A DNA stretch of 64,000 bases from Hymenobacter profundi (GTDB taxonomy: Bacteria; Bacteroidota; Bacteroidia; Cytophagales; Hymenobacteraceae), in assembly GCF_019334315.1 (NCBI RefSeq), contig NZ_JAHWGL010000009.1, forward strand, positions 1-64,000, written 5' to 3'. Shown here in pieces: positions 27,901 through 36,360 of this stretch (position 1 is its first letter; each line of letters begins with the position of its first letter). Below the pieces are notes generated by a model. The model was not told the DNA's origin. It made no database searches and saw only the letters and a list, made by a program, of their open reading frames with translations. Position numbers and translations under genes: made by a program.

Positions 27901-27986
27901 ACCCGGAGGTGCCCTACAATGGCCTGCAATACGGGTCCTACCCCCGGCCCCGTGCTCTGTCGGTGGGGGTAAATATTGGAATCTAA
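24966..27986 (+). CDS. SusC-type TonB-dependent outer-membrane transporter
   Basis: About 1006 residues from ATG 24966; the upstream part of the frame is leader. A signal peptide (YLFSLFWLLLLPAFTWAQ) is followed by a carboxypeptidase-regulatory-like domain (VRGVVKDATTGEGLPGVTVL). The SusC TonB box region VVVVGYGTV comes next, then the plug (KSDVTGSVASLKGSELN, EVLKDASSAAIYGSRGANGV), then a large barrel ending with GFHKGFDPEV and LSVGVNIGI. With SusD it forms the importer that moves manno-oligosaccharides over the outer membrane using TonB energy. The following SusD gene starts 20 bp after the stop. A patch of about 270 bp (26290-26560) is far more AT-rich than the rest of the gene. Confidence 0.95.
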   Translation: MRQRYLFSLFWLLLLPAFTWAQTLTVRGVVKDATTGEGLPGVTVLVKGTQNGTASQADGAYSIAVPSTDAVLTFSYIGYLPLELPVGGKSVLDANLKVDNKSLDEVVVVGYGTVAKSDVTGSVASLKGSELNKQPASSVDQLLQGKIAGVQVVAPSGEPGAGATVRIRGSSSINGSNSPLLVVDGFPWGDAGNLKQINPEDIASIEVLKDASSAAIYGSRGANGVILITTKRGKAGKTSITLSTLNTLSTLPSKLDVWSDPVDVAVIDNESRRNAGLAPLFVGENYLGTYYPSVAELRGEDPNKPAWPYRTYWPDEVYRNPFSQSYTLTATGGTDRTKFSMSGNYYREEGLAIKNYYDRYNGRLNLEQKLTDKLTAGVNLILTHTQRNGGSLSADRSPVFPIYNPDGTYFRIGPRDFGNPVAYANEVLNKNKTIDVLGTLFVSYDITKWLNFRTQLSDKYGNSIGDVYEPRNITNTGYLYNGFGVIDNYSSNELLSENYFTVNKNFNEIHNLNVVAGYTTQTFNIRTSRLEGRGFINDALENENLNTALTQYTTNGLTKSLLNSYIGRVNYSLLDRYLFTFTSRADGSSKFGANNKWAFFPSAAVAWKLNEEAFLRAVPTISEAKVRVSYGLTGNQGISPYQTLDRLGAGRYYTGGNFQTGFGPGIFGYDGFNKIWEGVPNPDLKWETTSQLDAGLDLGFLNQRITLSADVYYKRTRDLLRQTYITPSSGYDRLWVNDGVIENKGVELGLNAEILNGPVQWSVGGNFTLNRNKLISMGEDNFVWNGSSIEMLRAPVNAYIVGEPINVFYGYKTNGIIQTEEEGRASGLTGDMARPGEIKYVDLNGDGAVNDQDRTIIGNPNPKFLYSLNTSLRHKGFDLSAQFYGVSGNDVFDMRKFSPSRQLQRWTPDNPTNDYPSVNATRAYYGSDWFVTSGSFMRIQNVTLGYNFKSNMIKGLETLRIYFSGSNLYTFTGFHKGFDPEVPYNGLQYGSYPRPRALSVGVNIGI

Positions 27987-28005
27987 GCGCGCAAACTCCC
28001 ACCCC

Positions 28006-29484
28006 ATGAAACGCATCACTCAACTGGGCCTGGCCGCGGCCGTCGCGCTGCTGGCAGGCTGCTCGCTCCAGGAAGAGCCCTACGGCTTCAACTCCACCAC
28101 CAACTTCTACAAAACGGAGGCCGACGCCAACGCGGCCCTGGTGTACGCTTACGCCATCTTGCCGGAGATTGAATACTACTCCCGCAACTTCATTCTGATT
28201 ACGGAGCTGCCAACCGAAAACATTACCCTGAAGCCCGACGCCGGCGCCAGCAACTTCGAGTTCGACCGCCTGGCCGTGCGCCCCGACAACCCGGAGCTGA
28301 CCACCGCCTGGCGCTACGCCTACATCGGCGTGAACCGCGCCAACGCCGTCATTGCCAACGTGCCAGGCATTACGGAGATGAGCGACGCCAGCCGCAACCA
28401 GCTGGTAGGGGAGGCGCACTTCCTGCGGGCGCTGCACTACTTCAATATCGTGCGGCTGTTTGGGGCCGCCCCCGTGCATACCACGCCCGTTACGTCGCTG
28501 GACCAGACCAGCTCGGCGCGGGCTACCATGCAGGAAATCTATGCCCTGATTACTGACGACCTCAAGAAAAGCATCGAGCTGACCGATGCCGTGCGTCGCG
28601 ATGGCCGCGCCAACAAGGTGGCCGCCTGGGGCCTACTGGCCAAGGTAGACCTGACGCTGGCCTCGGGCAAAGCCACCAACTCGCCCGGCTACGACTTCGT
28701 GCCCAATGCCGATGCGCTCTACGCCGAGGCCAAAACCTACGCCGGCAACGTGCTGAGCAACAGCGGTAGCTACGGCCTCGACCCTAGCCTAAAGGCCATT
28801 TTCGACGTGGACAAAAAGAACGGACCCGAGCACATTTTTGATGTGGCCACCGACCGGTCTGGCCTCTCGGAAGGCAACTACTCTAAGCTGCCACTGATGT
28901 TCATTCCCTACATCGACGGAGCCGTGTTCAAGCTCGCCGACAGCACCAGCGTGCGTTCGGGCTACAACCACTTCGTGACGGAGCCGGCCCTCTACAACAG
29001 CTTTGCAGCGGACGACAAGCGCAAAACCGAGCTGATTCCGAGCCGCGTGTACGTGGGCAACAAGGAAACGGTGCTCAGCATTACTGGCTACAGTCGGCCC
29101 TTTACTCGCAAATACCTCGACCCTAAGCAGGTAGGCGAACAGACCAGCGCCAACACCCCCGTGCTGCGCTACTCTGATGTGCTTCTGCTCTACGCCGAAG
29201 CCTGCGGCCCCACGGCAGAAGGTTACGCGGCCGTAAACCGCATCCGGACCCGCGCGGGCCTAACCAACCTGCAACCCGGCCTGAGCGTGACGGCCTTCCG
29301 CGACGCCGTTATTCAGGAGCGGGCGTGGGAACTGGCCTTCGAGGGTAACCGCCTGTTTGACTTGCGCCGCACCCACAAAATGGAAGAGGTGCTGGTGCAG
29401 AAATACGGCAAGACCATTCAGCCCGATAACGCCTATTTCTTCGCCACGCCTACCCGCGAAACCGACCTCAACCCCAACCTCTAA
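28006..29484 (+). CDS. SusD/RagB-type surface glycan-binding lipoprotein
   Basis: 492 residues from the ATG at 28006; an upstream start in the same frame overlaps susC and is rejected. It has a lipoprotein signal LAAAVALLAGC with the lipidated Cys at about residue 18. SusD signatures include RANAVIANVPG, GEAHFLRALHYFNIVRLFGAAPV and, near the C-terminus, RYSDVLLLYAEA and VIQERAWELAFEGNRLFDLRR. These proteins form a lid on SusC and bind the sugar at the cell surface. The TPR-like helical regions are intact. Mannan specificity is inferred from the enzymes of the operon. Confidence 0.95.
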   Translation: MKRITQLGLAAAVALLAGCSLQEEPYGFNSTTNFYKTEADANAALVYAYAILPEIEYYSRNFILITELPTENITLKPDAGASNFEFDRLAVRPDNPELTTAWRYAYIGVNRANAVIANVPGITEMSDASRNQLVGEAHFLRALHYFNIVRLFGAAPVHTTPVTSLDQTSSARATMQEIYALITDDLKKSIELTDAVRRDGRANKVAAWGLLAKVDLTLASGKATNSPGYDFVPNADALYAEAKTYAGNVLSNSGSYGLDPSLKAIFDVDKKNGPEHIFDVATDRSGLSEGNYSKLPLMFIPYIDGAVFKLADSTSVRSGYNHFVTEPALYNSFAADDKRKTELIPSRVYVGNKETVLSITGYSRPFTRKYLDPKQVGEQTSANTPVLRYSDVLLLYAEACGPTAEGYAAVNRIRTRAGLTNLQPGLSVTAFRDAVIQERAWELAFEGNRLFDLRRTHKMEEVLVQKYGKTIQPDNAYFFATPTRETDLNPNL

Positions 29485-29496
29485 CCCACCCTCGTT

Positions 29497-30381
29497 ATGA
29501 ACCTGCGAATCACAACTATAGGGGCTGGTATGCTGCTGGGCCTAAGCTGCCTGAGCGGTTGCACCGACGACCCCTTCGAAGACATTGAGAGCAACGAGCG
29601 CGCCATCACCGGTTTCTCTCTCGACAAAGGGCAGATTGGGGTAGCCGATATCGTTCGCACCCCTGAAACCGGCACCGTCACGGTGTACGTGGTGCGGGGC
29701 ACCGACCTGACCAACGTAGTGCCCCGCATCGAAACATCGTACAAAGCCCACGTATCGCCGGCTTCGGGCGAAGCAGTGGATTTTTCCACCGGCAACCGTA
29801 CCAAGACGTATTCGGTCACCTCCGAATCGGGCCAGACGCGGGAATGGACGGTGCAAGTAAAAGACTACCAGTCGGATATGGACGGTACGTGGAAGGTGAC
29901 TAACATGCAGTTTCAGTACTTCATTGGGGAGGGCGAAAGCTGGGGCTGGAATGGCACCAAAAACGTAGCCAACAACATTGCCGATGCCACCAAGGAAAAC
30001 GATAATACGCTGGCATTCACGACGACCGGCGTAACGGACGACGGTAAAATTACGGGCACCTACACCCACAGTCCCGGCCCGGATGGCGCTTTTGCTGACT
30101 TCAACTACAAGGGCACCGACTACAACTACAAGTTCCGCCGCCTACCCAAAAACCAAGGCACGTTTGTGCGCGATTTCGCCGCTAATACCATCACATTCAG
30201 CCCCGGCGGGCAGGCCGCTGGTCAGACCAAAACCATTACCATCGAGTTCAATGCAGATAAATCGACGCTGAAATTGCCCTTCAACGTGCAGCCCTACGAT
30301 ATTGATTGGGGTGGCGACGGCAACAAGCAAGAACTAGGCGGTGCCAAGACGACATGGTATATGTTGCAGAAAGAGAAGTAA
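29497..30381 (+). CDS. Surface lipoprotein, probable glycan-binding protein
   Basis: 294 residues with a lipoprotein signal (LLGLSCLSGC, Cys at about residue 22). Residues 35-120 look like a DUF5018-type beta-sandwich (ITGFSLDKGQIG, then TVTVYVVRGTDLTNVVPRIETS, then RTKTYSVTSESGQTREWTVQV). The second half (DMDGTWKVTNMQFQYFIGEGESWGWNG onward) resembles lipocalin-like or calycin folds found in small Bacteroidota lipoproteins. It starts 12 bp after susD, the usual place of SusE/F-like surface glycan-binding proteins, and it may bind mannan chains. There is no catalytic motif. The exact family is uncertain. Confidence 0.75.
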   Translation: MNLRITTIGAGMLLGLSCLSGCTDDPFEDIESNERAITGFSLDKGQIGVADIVRTPETGTVTVYVVRGTDLTNVVPRIETSYKAHVSPASGEAVDFSTGNRTKTYSVTSESGQTREWTVQVKDYQSDMDGTWKVTNMQFQYFIGEGESWGWNGTKNVANNIADATKENDNTLAFTTTGVTDDGKITGTYTHSPGPDGAFADFNYKGTDYNYKFRRLPKNQGTFVRDFAANTITFSPGGQAAGQTKTITIEFNADKSTLKLPFNVQPYDIDWGGDGNKQELGGAKTTWYMLQKEK

Positions 30382-30433
30382 CTAGCTGCTAACGTTCCAT
30401 CCGCTTCGTCTTCTCCCACCAACTTCCGTCCGC

Positions 30434-31399
30434 ATGCACTCGCATCTCCTTAAAACATTCTTTCTCCTCTATCTGCTGAGTACGACCAGTGCCTTCGCCC
30501 AATCCAAGAAAGTGCTGCCCTACCTTCAGCGCATTTCGGGCAAGCAAACCCTAGCTGGGCAGCATAACAAGGAACCTAACGCCGAGCCTACCAAGTGGAC
30601 CGACTACATCCACCGGACCACCGGCAAATACCCGGCGCTGTGGAGCGGTGATTTTCTATTTCAGCAGGAAAACATCGACAACCGCTGGAAAATGGTGCAG
30701 GAGGCCGAGCGGCAGTACAAGGCGAGCGCGGTGGTGAACATCATGTGGCACGCCTGCCCACCCGGCTCCGGCGAACCCTGCGGCTGGGACCCCGGCCTAC
30801 TCAACCAGCTGCTTACCGACGCGCAGTGGCAGGAGTTGCTAACCGACGGCACCCCGTTGAACAAGACCTGGAAGTCGCGCATGGACGACATTGCCGTGTA
30901 CTTGCAGTACCTGAAGGACAAGCAGGTAGAGGTGCTGTTCCGGCCGCTGCACGAGATGAACCAGGGGAAATTTTGGTGGGGCGGGCGGCCCGGTCCCAAC
31001 GGCACGGCCCGCCTCTACCAAATCACCCACGACTACCTGCGCAACACCAAGGGTTTAACCAACCTGATCTGGGTGTGGGATATGCAGGACATGAGCCGCG
31101 ACTTTGCCCAGTATAACCCCGGCCCCGAGTACTGGGACGTGTTTGCCTTCGACGTGTACGACAAGGGCTACGACCAGTCGTGGTACGACTACATCCTACC
31201 CCTTGTGGGCAACAAGCCCATGGCTATTGGCGAATGCGCCGTGCTGCCTACCCCCGAACTGCTGACGAAACAACCGCGCTGGGTATTCTTCATGGACTGG
31301 GCCGAGCTGGTGCAGGAAAAGAACTCCGTAGAAGTCATTAAGCGCATCTACAACGCGCCGCGCGTGCTCACGCGCGACGAAATGCCGCAGTGGAAATAG
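30434..31399 (+). CDS. GH26 beta-mannanase, single domain
   Basis: 321 residues with a signal peptide (TFFLLYLLSTTSAFAQ) cut near residue 22. It is a compact GH26 (beta/alpha)8 domain. The acid/base Glu is in FRPLHEMNQG (E174) and the nucleophile Glu in MAIGECAVLP (E267). Aromatic residues of the substrate cleft (KFWWGGRPG, LIWVWDMQD) are present. There is no binding module and no T9SS signal, so a periplasmic location is likely. There it could trim imported oligosaccharides to mannobiose. It is closely related to the GH26 domain of the gene at 33231 (around 55-60% by eye), indicating a duplication within the locus. Confidence 0.92.
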   Translation: MHSHLLKTFFLLYLLSTTSAFAQSKKVLPYLQRISGKQTLAGQHNKEPNAEPTKWTDYIHRTTGKYPALWSGDFLFQQENIDNRWKMVQEAERQYKASAVVNIMWHACPPGSGEPCGWDPGLLNQLLTDAQWQELLTDGTPLNKTWKSRMDDIAVYLQYLKDKQVEVLFRPLHEMNQGKFWWGGRPGPNGTARLYQITHDYLRNTKGLTNLIWVWDMQDMSRDFAQYNPGPEYWDVFAFDVYDKGYDQSWYDYILPLVGNKPMAIGECAVLPTPELLTKQPRWVFFMDWAELVQEKNSVEVIKRIYNAPRVLTRDEMPQWK

Positions 31400-31447
31400 C
31401 CCCCAACGTGGCTACCAACCAAGGGTAGGGCGCGCAAACCAAACACC

Positions 31448-33133
31448 ATGATACACCGCAACCTTGTGTTGCTGACGCTGCTGTGGCTGCTGTCAGCACG
31501 GATGGGCTATGCCCAAAAAGTCATCGGGCAGGCCGTGCTGCGCACGCCTACCATCCAGCAGTATGAGAAGACCGAGTGGGATATTGTGCTGAGTCAGCAG
31601 TTTCAGAACCCCTACCGGCAGCAAGAAGTGACACTGGATTTAGTACTGACCTCACCGAGCGGAATGCCAGTAGTCGTGCCGTGCTATTTCGAGCAGAACA
31701 CTGGCGCCGCTTCGGCCTGGAAAGCCCGGTTTGCGCCCCGCGAAGCAGGCCCCTATACGGGCCTGTTTCGGCTCACGCGAAAAGATAAAACGGAGGAGAA
31801 ACCCGTTGACCGCTTCACAGTGGTGGCGAGTACGAAACCAGGTTTTTTGCACGCAAACGACCTGTATACCTTCCGCTTCGACAACGGGGACTTATTTCGA
31901 GGGGTAGGGGAGAACTTGGGGTGGGAGGCGCGCTCGTTTGAGAATCAGAAGTGGACTTACGACTACCTGCTGCCTACCCTGGCGAAGAACGGCGTCAACT
32001 TCTTCCGCACTTGGATGTGCTACTGGAATCTGCCGCTGGAGTGGCAGAAAGTCAGCTCCACGAAGCGCTACACCAACACCACCGACTACTTCAACCCCGG
32101 CGCCATCCGGCGTATGGACGAGTTGGTGCACCTCACCGACTCGCTGGGGCTGTACTTCATGTTGACCTTCGACTGGCACGGCCATTTGATGGAGCAGGGC
32201 GGCTGGCGCAATAGTCCTTACAACCAACTCAACGGCGGTCCGGCCCGCACGCCTACCGAGTTTTTTACCCTACCCGCCGCCCGCGACAAGTACAAAGACA
32301 AGCTGCGCTACGTGGTGGCGCGCTGGGGCTACAGCACCAACATTGGCGCGTGGGAGTTCTTCAACGAAATCGACAACGCCGTGTTCACCCAGCAGGATAG
32401 CCTGCTGATTCCGCACGACGCCGTGACGCTCTGGCACGGCGAGATGAGCCGCTACCTCAAGGACATCGACCCCTACCAGCACCTGGTTACCACCAGCATC
32501 TCGCACCGCGACATTCTGGGAATGAACTCTATAGCCTATATCGACTTCAACCAGAAGCACATCTACAAGCACACCGAGAAGATTCCGGCCATCTACCCCA
32601 GCTACATTCAGACTTACGGTAAGCCCTACGTGGTAGGCGAGTTTGGCTACCGCTGGGAAGACGCCGACCCTACCTACAAGGAAGGCTTCAACTACGACTA
32701 CAAACGCGGCCTGTGGTACGGCCTGTTCAGCCCTACCCCCATTTTGCCCATGACGTGGTGGTGGGAGCTGTTCGACGACCAGCAAATGACGCCCTACTTC
32801 CAGGCCGTGCGCACCATCAGCAACCAAATGCTGGCGGCGGGCCACGGCGAGTTTGAGCCATTTACGGTGTCGTCGGGAGCGGTACAGAGCTTCGGTATGC
32901 GCTGCGGCGACACCTACTTCGTGTACCTGCTCAACAACGGCCCAAACAGGGCCAGGGTGCCGGTTCGCTTCGACGTCCGTGGCAAAAAGCTCGCGGTGCA
33001 GTCCTTTGCGCCTACCACTCGGCAATACAGCAAGCTCACCCAGGTTGAGCAGAAACGTGAGCAGCTGACCCTACCCGATGTAACGCTGGACCCGCAACAA
33101 GAAGTGGTACTGCTTGTGAAAGCGACGAAGTAG
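31448..33133 (+). CDS. DUF5060 plus GH5-like glycoside hydrolase
   Basis: 561 residues with a signal peptide (LVLLTLLWLLSARMGYAQ). Residues 28-128 form an immunoglobulin-like N-terminal domain of the DUF5060 type (WDIVLSQQFQNPYRQQEVTL, then WKARFAPREAGPYTGLFRLT). The core is a clan GH-A TIM barrel with the acid/base Glu in AWEFFNEID (E307) and the nucleophile Glu in YVVGEFGYRW (E398). A short beta domain closes the protein. The barrel is in the wide GH5-like group, which includes mannanases, mannosidases and glucanases. Given its place between two mannanases, action on beta-mannan oligosaccharides is likely, but the exact specificity cannot be read from the sequence. Confidence 0.82.
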   Translation: MIHRNLVLLTLLWLLSARMGYAQKVIGQAVLRTPTIQQYEKTEWDIVLSQQFQNPYRQQEVTLDLVLTSPSGMPVVVPCYFEQNTGAASAWKARFAPREAGPYTGLFRLTRKDKTEEKPVDRFTVVASTKPGFLHANDLYTFRFDNGDLFRGVGENLGWEARSFENQKWTYDYLLPTLAKNGVNFFRTWMCYWNLPLEWQKVSSTKRYTNTTDYFNPGAIRRMDELVHLTDSLGLYFMLTFDWHGHLMEQGGWRNSPYNQLNGGPARTPTEFFTLPAARDKYKDKLRYVVARWGYSTNIGAWEFFNEIDNAVFTQQDSLLIPHDAVTLWHGEMSRYLKDIDPYQHLVTTSISHRDILGMNSIAYIDFNQKHIYKHTEKIPAIYPSYIQTYGKPYVVGEFGYRWEDADPTYKEGFNYDYKRGLWYGLFSPTPILPMTWWWELFDDQQMTPYFQAVRTISNQMLAAGHGEFEPFTVSSGAVQSFGMRCGDTYFVYLLNNGPNRARVPVRFDVRGKKLAVQSFAPTTRQYSKLTQVEQKREQLTLPDVTLDPQQEVVLLVKATK

Positions 33134-33230
33134 AATACCGCATCCTTCATGTGGCATCTAGCTGATAGATAGCAACAAAGAATAAATAAGTTCTACCCTT
33201 ATCACGCTTCCTACCCCAAATCCTACCCGT

Positions 33231-34913
33231 ATGAAAACTCTCTACTCGTTGGCGCTGGTTGGCGCATTGTTGGCTGGTAGCACGGCCGCTGTGGCCCAAA
33301 CGGCCTACAAAAGCCTGAACTTTCTGTATAGCATCAGTGGCACGCGCACGGCCTCCGGCATGCACAACCGTCAGCCCATTGCTACCCCCAGCACCTACAC
33401 CAACCGCGTGCAGGCCATCACGGGCCAGTATCCGGCGCTGTGGAGCAGCGACTTTCTGTTCGAGCAAAGCGAAATCAACAATCGGTGGGCCATGACCAAC
33501 GAGGCCAAGGCGCAGTGGGCGCAGGGGGCACTTATCAACCTGATGTTTCACGCCTGCCCGCCTACCCAGGCCGAGCCCTGCCAGTGGGAGGGCGGCATCA
33601 AGAGCAGCCTTACCAACGCGCAGTGGCAGGAGCTGATTACCGATGGTACCCAACTCAACCGCAACTGGAAGGCTCGCCTGGATGCCATTGTGCCCTACCT
33701 ACAAGACCTCAAGAACAACGGCGTGGAGGTCCTGTTTCGGCCCCTGCACGAGATGAACCAGGGCGTATTCTGGTGGGCTGGCCGGCCCGGCCCCAACGGC
33801 ACGGCCCGCCTCTACCAAATCACCCACGATTATCTGCGTAACACCAAAGGTCTCACCAACCTCATCTGGGTGTGGAACGTGCAGGATTTCGGCTCCTTGG
33901 CCTCGGATTTGGCCAACTACAACCCCGGCAGCAGTTATTGGGACGTACTGAGCTTGGATATGTACTACACCGATGGGCAAGGCTACACCACGGCCAAGTA
34001 CAACGCCATGCTGAACGCGGCCGGCAGTAAGCCCATTGCCATCGGCGAGTGCGAGGTGCTACCCTCCCCGAGCCTGCTAGCATCGCAACCGAAGTGGAGC
34101 TTTTTTATGGGCTGGTCGGAATTGGTGTTTGAAAAAAACTCGAATACCACTATTCAGAACACGTTCTGGGCCAGCAATGTGCTTGTGCGCGATGAAATGC
34201 CGGGCTGGGGCAGCGGCGGCAGTACGCCCACGGCGCCCAACATCGCGTACCGGCGACCCGTTTCGGTTTCATCTTCCGAGAACAGCACGAATACGGGCGA
34301 CAAGGCCGTGGATGCCGATGGCAATACCCGCTGGTCGAGCGCCTATGCCAACAACCAGTACCTCTACGTTGATTTGGGCGCCACTTATTCCATCAACCGG
34401 GTGCGCTTGGCCTGGGAAGCTGCCTACGCCAAAGATTACCAAGTGCAGGTATCGACCGACAACGTGACCTGGACGACCATCAAGGATGTGTGGGGCAAAT
34501 CCGCCGCCGCTCCCGACGACCACACGGGGCTGAACGCGCGCGGGCGGTACGTGAAAGTATACTGCATCAACCGAGCCACCCCATACGGCTTCTCGTTGTA
34601 TGAAGTAGAGGTATATGGTACTTCGGTTGTTACATCGGCCCGCACGGCCACCATGCCCGTTCAGGAAGGACGCGCTGCATCGTTGCTGGCAATATATCCC
34701 AACCCTACCAGCGGCATGCTTCAGGTGCAGCTACCCGCCGCTCAGCAGCCTAGCAGGGTAGTACTCCGAAATGTGCAAGGGCAGGAAGTACTGCGCAAAA
34801 CCACAAACGGACCCACCTTCGCGCTCGACCTGAGTCACTTACCGGCAGGCATCTACTGGCTAACCGTTGTGGGCGCTGCTAGCCAAACCGCACAAAAAGT
34901 TGTGAAGCTATAG
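33231..34913 (+). CDS. Multidomain GH26 beta-mannanase with CBM and T9SS signal
   Basis: 560 residues with a signal peptide (LYSLALVGALLAGSTAAVAQ). The GH26 domain spans residues 25-330 with the acid/base in FRPLHEMNQG (E174) and the nucleophile in IAIGECEVLP (E273). A Gly/Ser/Pro linker leads to an F5/8 type C (CBM32-like) domain at about 345-480 (RRPVSVSSSENST, DADGNTRWSSAY, then a segment ending YEVEVYGT). A type IX secretion C-terminal domain closes the protein (LAIYPNPTSG, then LSHLPAGIYWLTV). This enzyme is therefore exported to the surface or medium and probably makes the first cuts in mannan, while the single-domain paralogue at 30434 works inside. Confidence 0.93.
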   Translation: MKTLYSLALVGALLAGSTAAVAQTAYKSLNFLYSISGTRTASGMHNRQPIATPSTYTNRVQAITGQYPALWSSDFLFEQSEINNRWAMTNEAKAQWAQGALINLMFHACPPTQAEPCQWEGGIKSSLTNAQWQELITDGTQLNRNWKARLDAIVPYLQDLKNNGVEVLFRPLHEMNQGVFWWAGRPGPNGTARLYQITHDYLRNTKGLTNLIWVWNVQDFGSLASDLANYNPGSSYWDVLSLDMYYTDGQGYTTAKYNAMLNAAGSKPIAIGECEVLPSPSLLASQPKWSFFMGWSELVFEKNSNTTIQNTFWASNVLVRDEMPGWGSGGSTPTAPNIAYRRPVSVSSSENSTNTGDKAVDADGNTRWSSAYANNQYLYVDLGATYSINRVRLAWEAAYAKDYQVQVSTDNVTWTTIKDVWGKSAAAPDDHTGLNARGRYVKVYCINRATPYGFSLYEVEVYGTSVVTSARTATMPVQEGRAASLLAIYPNPTSGMLQVQLPAAQQPSRVVLRNVQGQEVLRKTTNGPTFALDLSHLPAGIYWLTVVGAASQTAQKVVKL

Positions 34914-34973
34914 AAAGTAGTCAGACTGTAATGCTGAGCGATGCCAAGGAGTGGCAAGGGGCATGGAGCGCCA

Positions 34974-35714
34974 CTACCTAGGCAACCGAACTCGTTGTCC
35001 ACTGCCATTGGTGAGGGTAGAGTCTACCCCGAACTGCAACAATAGCCCCAACACGCGTTGCTTATCTGCCGGTAGCTGGGCAGCGTAGAACAAGACGGGC
35101 GTTGAATTCATGAAGGCGCTGCTGCGGCCGTTTGGGTCAGCGCTATGCCGCAGCAGGGTTTCCACCAGGTCGGCCCGACCTAATTGTACCGCGGCAATCA
35201 ACGGGGTTTCGTCTTGGGGGCGTTCGTTGGGGTCGGCACCACACCACAACAGCAACTTCAGGTGGGCCTCGTTGCCGGCCGCAATGGAGGGCAACATGCT
35301 GGTGTGACGTAGCACAACCCACGGCAGCACGAAGAAGCAGGCCGTGGCGGCGAGCAATGCCCACCGCCCGGTTTGCGGTAGGGGTGCAGCAAGCAGCATC
35401 AGGACGCTGGTCAGGCCCACAAACCACCCGGCAAAAAGCGTTGGGGACGCGGCGAAGTAGCATAAGGCGATTCCAATTGCTCCGACCCCCAGTGAGTAGA
35501 GTAGCCACGCGGGCGTCGCCGCTCTATTCCAACTCAGCCTAGGAGATTGGGCCACTAGTGTGCAGAATCCAGTGGCCCACAACAGAAAAGCGCTCAGCCA
35601 GTACAACGGTCCAACATAGGCCGTCACCGAGCCCAACGCCACCGAGAGGAACGTGAGGGTCCAAAGAAGGGCCAGCAGGCGTTTGCGAGTCATAACGGAA
35701 AGATAATGGCGCAA
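34974..35714 (-). CDS. Membrane protein with C-terminal ankyrin repeats
   Basis: 246 residues from the ATG at 35714; another start at 35693 (MTRKRLL) is possible. The first 140 residues contain about five hydrophobic helices (ALLWTLTFLSVALGSVTAYV, WLSAFLLWATGFCTLVA, LLYSLGVGAIGIALCYFA and others). The last 100 hold two to three ankyrin repeats (HLKLLLWCGADPNERPQDET, PLIAAVQLGRADLVETLLRH, SADPNGRSS). Ankyrin repeats bind other proteins; the partner is unknown. It is convergent with the last mannanase gene and not clearly part of the sugar locus. Confidence 0.75.
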   Translation of the reverse strand: MRHYLSVMTRKRLLALLWTLTFLSVALGSVTAYVGPLYWLSAFLLWATGFCTLVAQSPRLSWNRAATPAWLLYSLGVGAIGIALCYFAASPTLFAGWFVGLTSVLMLLAAPLPQTGRWALLAATACFFVLPWVVLRHTSMLPSIAAGNEAHLKLLLWCGADPNERPQDETPLIAAVQLGRADLVETLLRHSADPNGRSSAFMNSTPVLFYAAQLPADKQRVLGLLLQFGVDSTLTNGSGQRVRLPR

Positions 35715-35853
35715 GCTCTAAACACCAGGAATCAACCCAGTATTTGGCGGCTAGCTTACACCTGTAACGTGTGCCGAGTTCACCAAATGCTTTAATCGGA
35801 GCCTAAATCTTCACAATCCACAGGTAGGGCCAGTAGGGGTAAAGGGGTAAAAC

Positions 35854-36360
35854 TGAGGTGGTCGGATAAATCTAGACAGAATAGGGTCTACTCTTTCCAA
35901 CGTCATGAAAGCCAGCCCCCACCTGCCAAACGTCGGCGTTATGATGCCGACGTTTGGCAGGTGGGGGCTGGTTGATGAAAGCCGCTCGACGCAAGCCGCC
36001 GCGCACTCTCAACATCAGTCCCAAGCTGCTCTACAAGTAGCAGAAAGAGGCGCTCACCCCCATCGCGGCCGCCCGCGGGGCGGAGTTAAATCTGGCCACG
36101 GCAGCTCGCATTGCGCCAGCTGCGGGCCTTGGCGCGCCGGCAGGCGCAAGAGCTGGACATTTCAAAAAAAGTCATTGCCATCAGAATGCTGTAGCCGCAT
36201 TATCGCAGACCCCAGACCAATGAGCCACTACCGCTTTATCCAGGCCCAGCAGGAGCAGTACCCCGTGCGCCTCCTGTGCCACGTGTTGGGCGTGGTGGTC
36301 GGTGGGTATTATGCTTGGCAAAGCTGGCGCACGGGCACCTGGGCGGCGCGCTGGGCGATG
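35854..36360 (+). mobile_element. Remnant of an IS3-family element (type b)
   Basis: The end TGAGGTGGTCGG at 35854 and the following 60 bp match the right end of the composite element at 42494-44951 (opposite orientation). An OrfA start (ATGAAAGCCAGCCCCC, 35905) and pieces of OrfA and OrfB follow with stops and shifts. OrfA-like SPKLLYK and ELNLATAAR pieces and the OrfB start-like MSHYRFIQAQQEQYPVRLLC can be read. At about 36350 it fuses to another IS3 remnant in opposite orientation. It carries the long palindrome at 35912-35971. Confidence 0.7.
35912..35971. repeat. 26-bp perfect palindrome inside an IS3 remnant
   Basis: Left arm 35912-35937 and right arm 35946-35971 are exact complements, separated by eight bases (GTTATGAT). 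Compared with the related OrfA at 44900-44860 (minus strand), only the left arm and part of the centre are ancestral. The right arm replaces about 35 bases of coding sequence with an inverted copy of the left arm. Confidence 0.85.
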
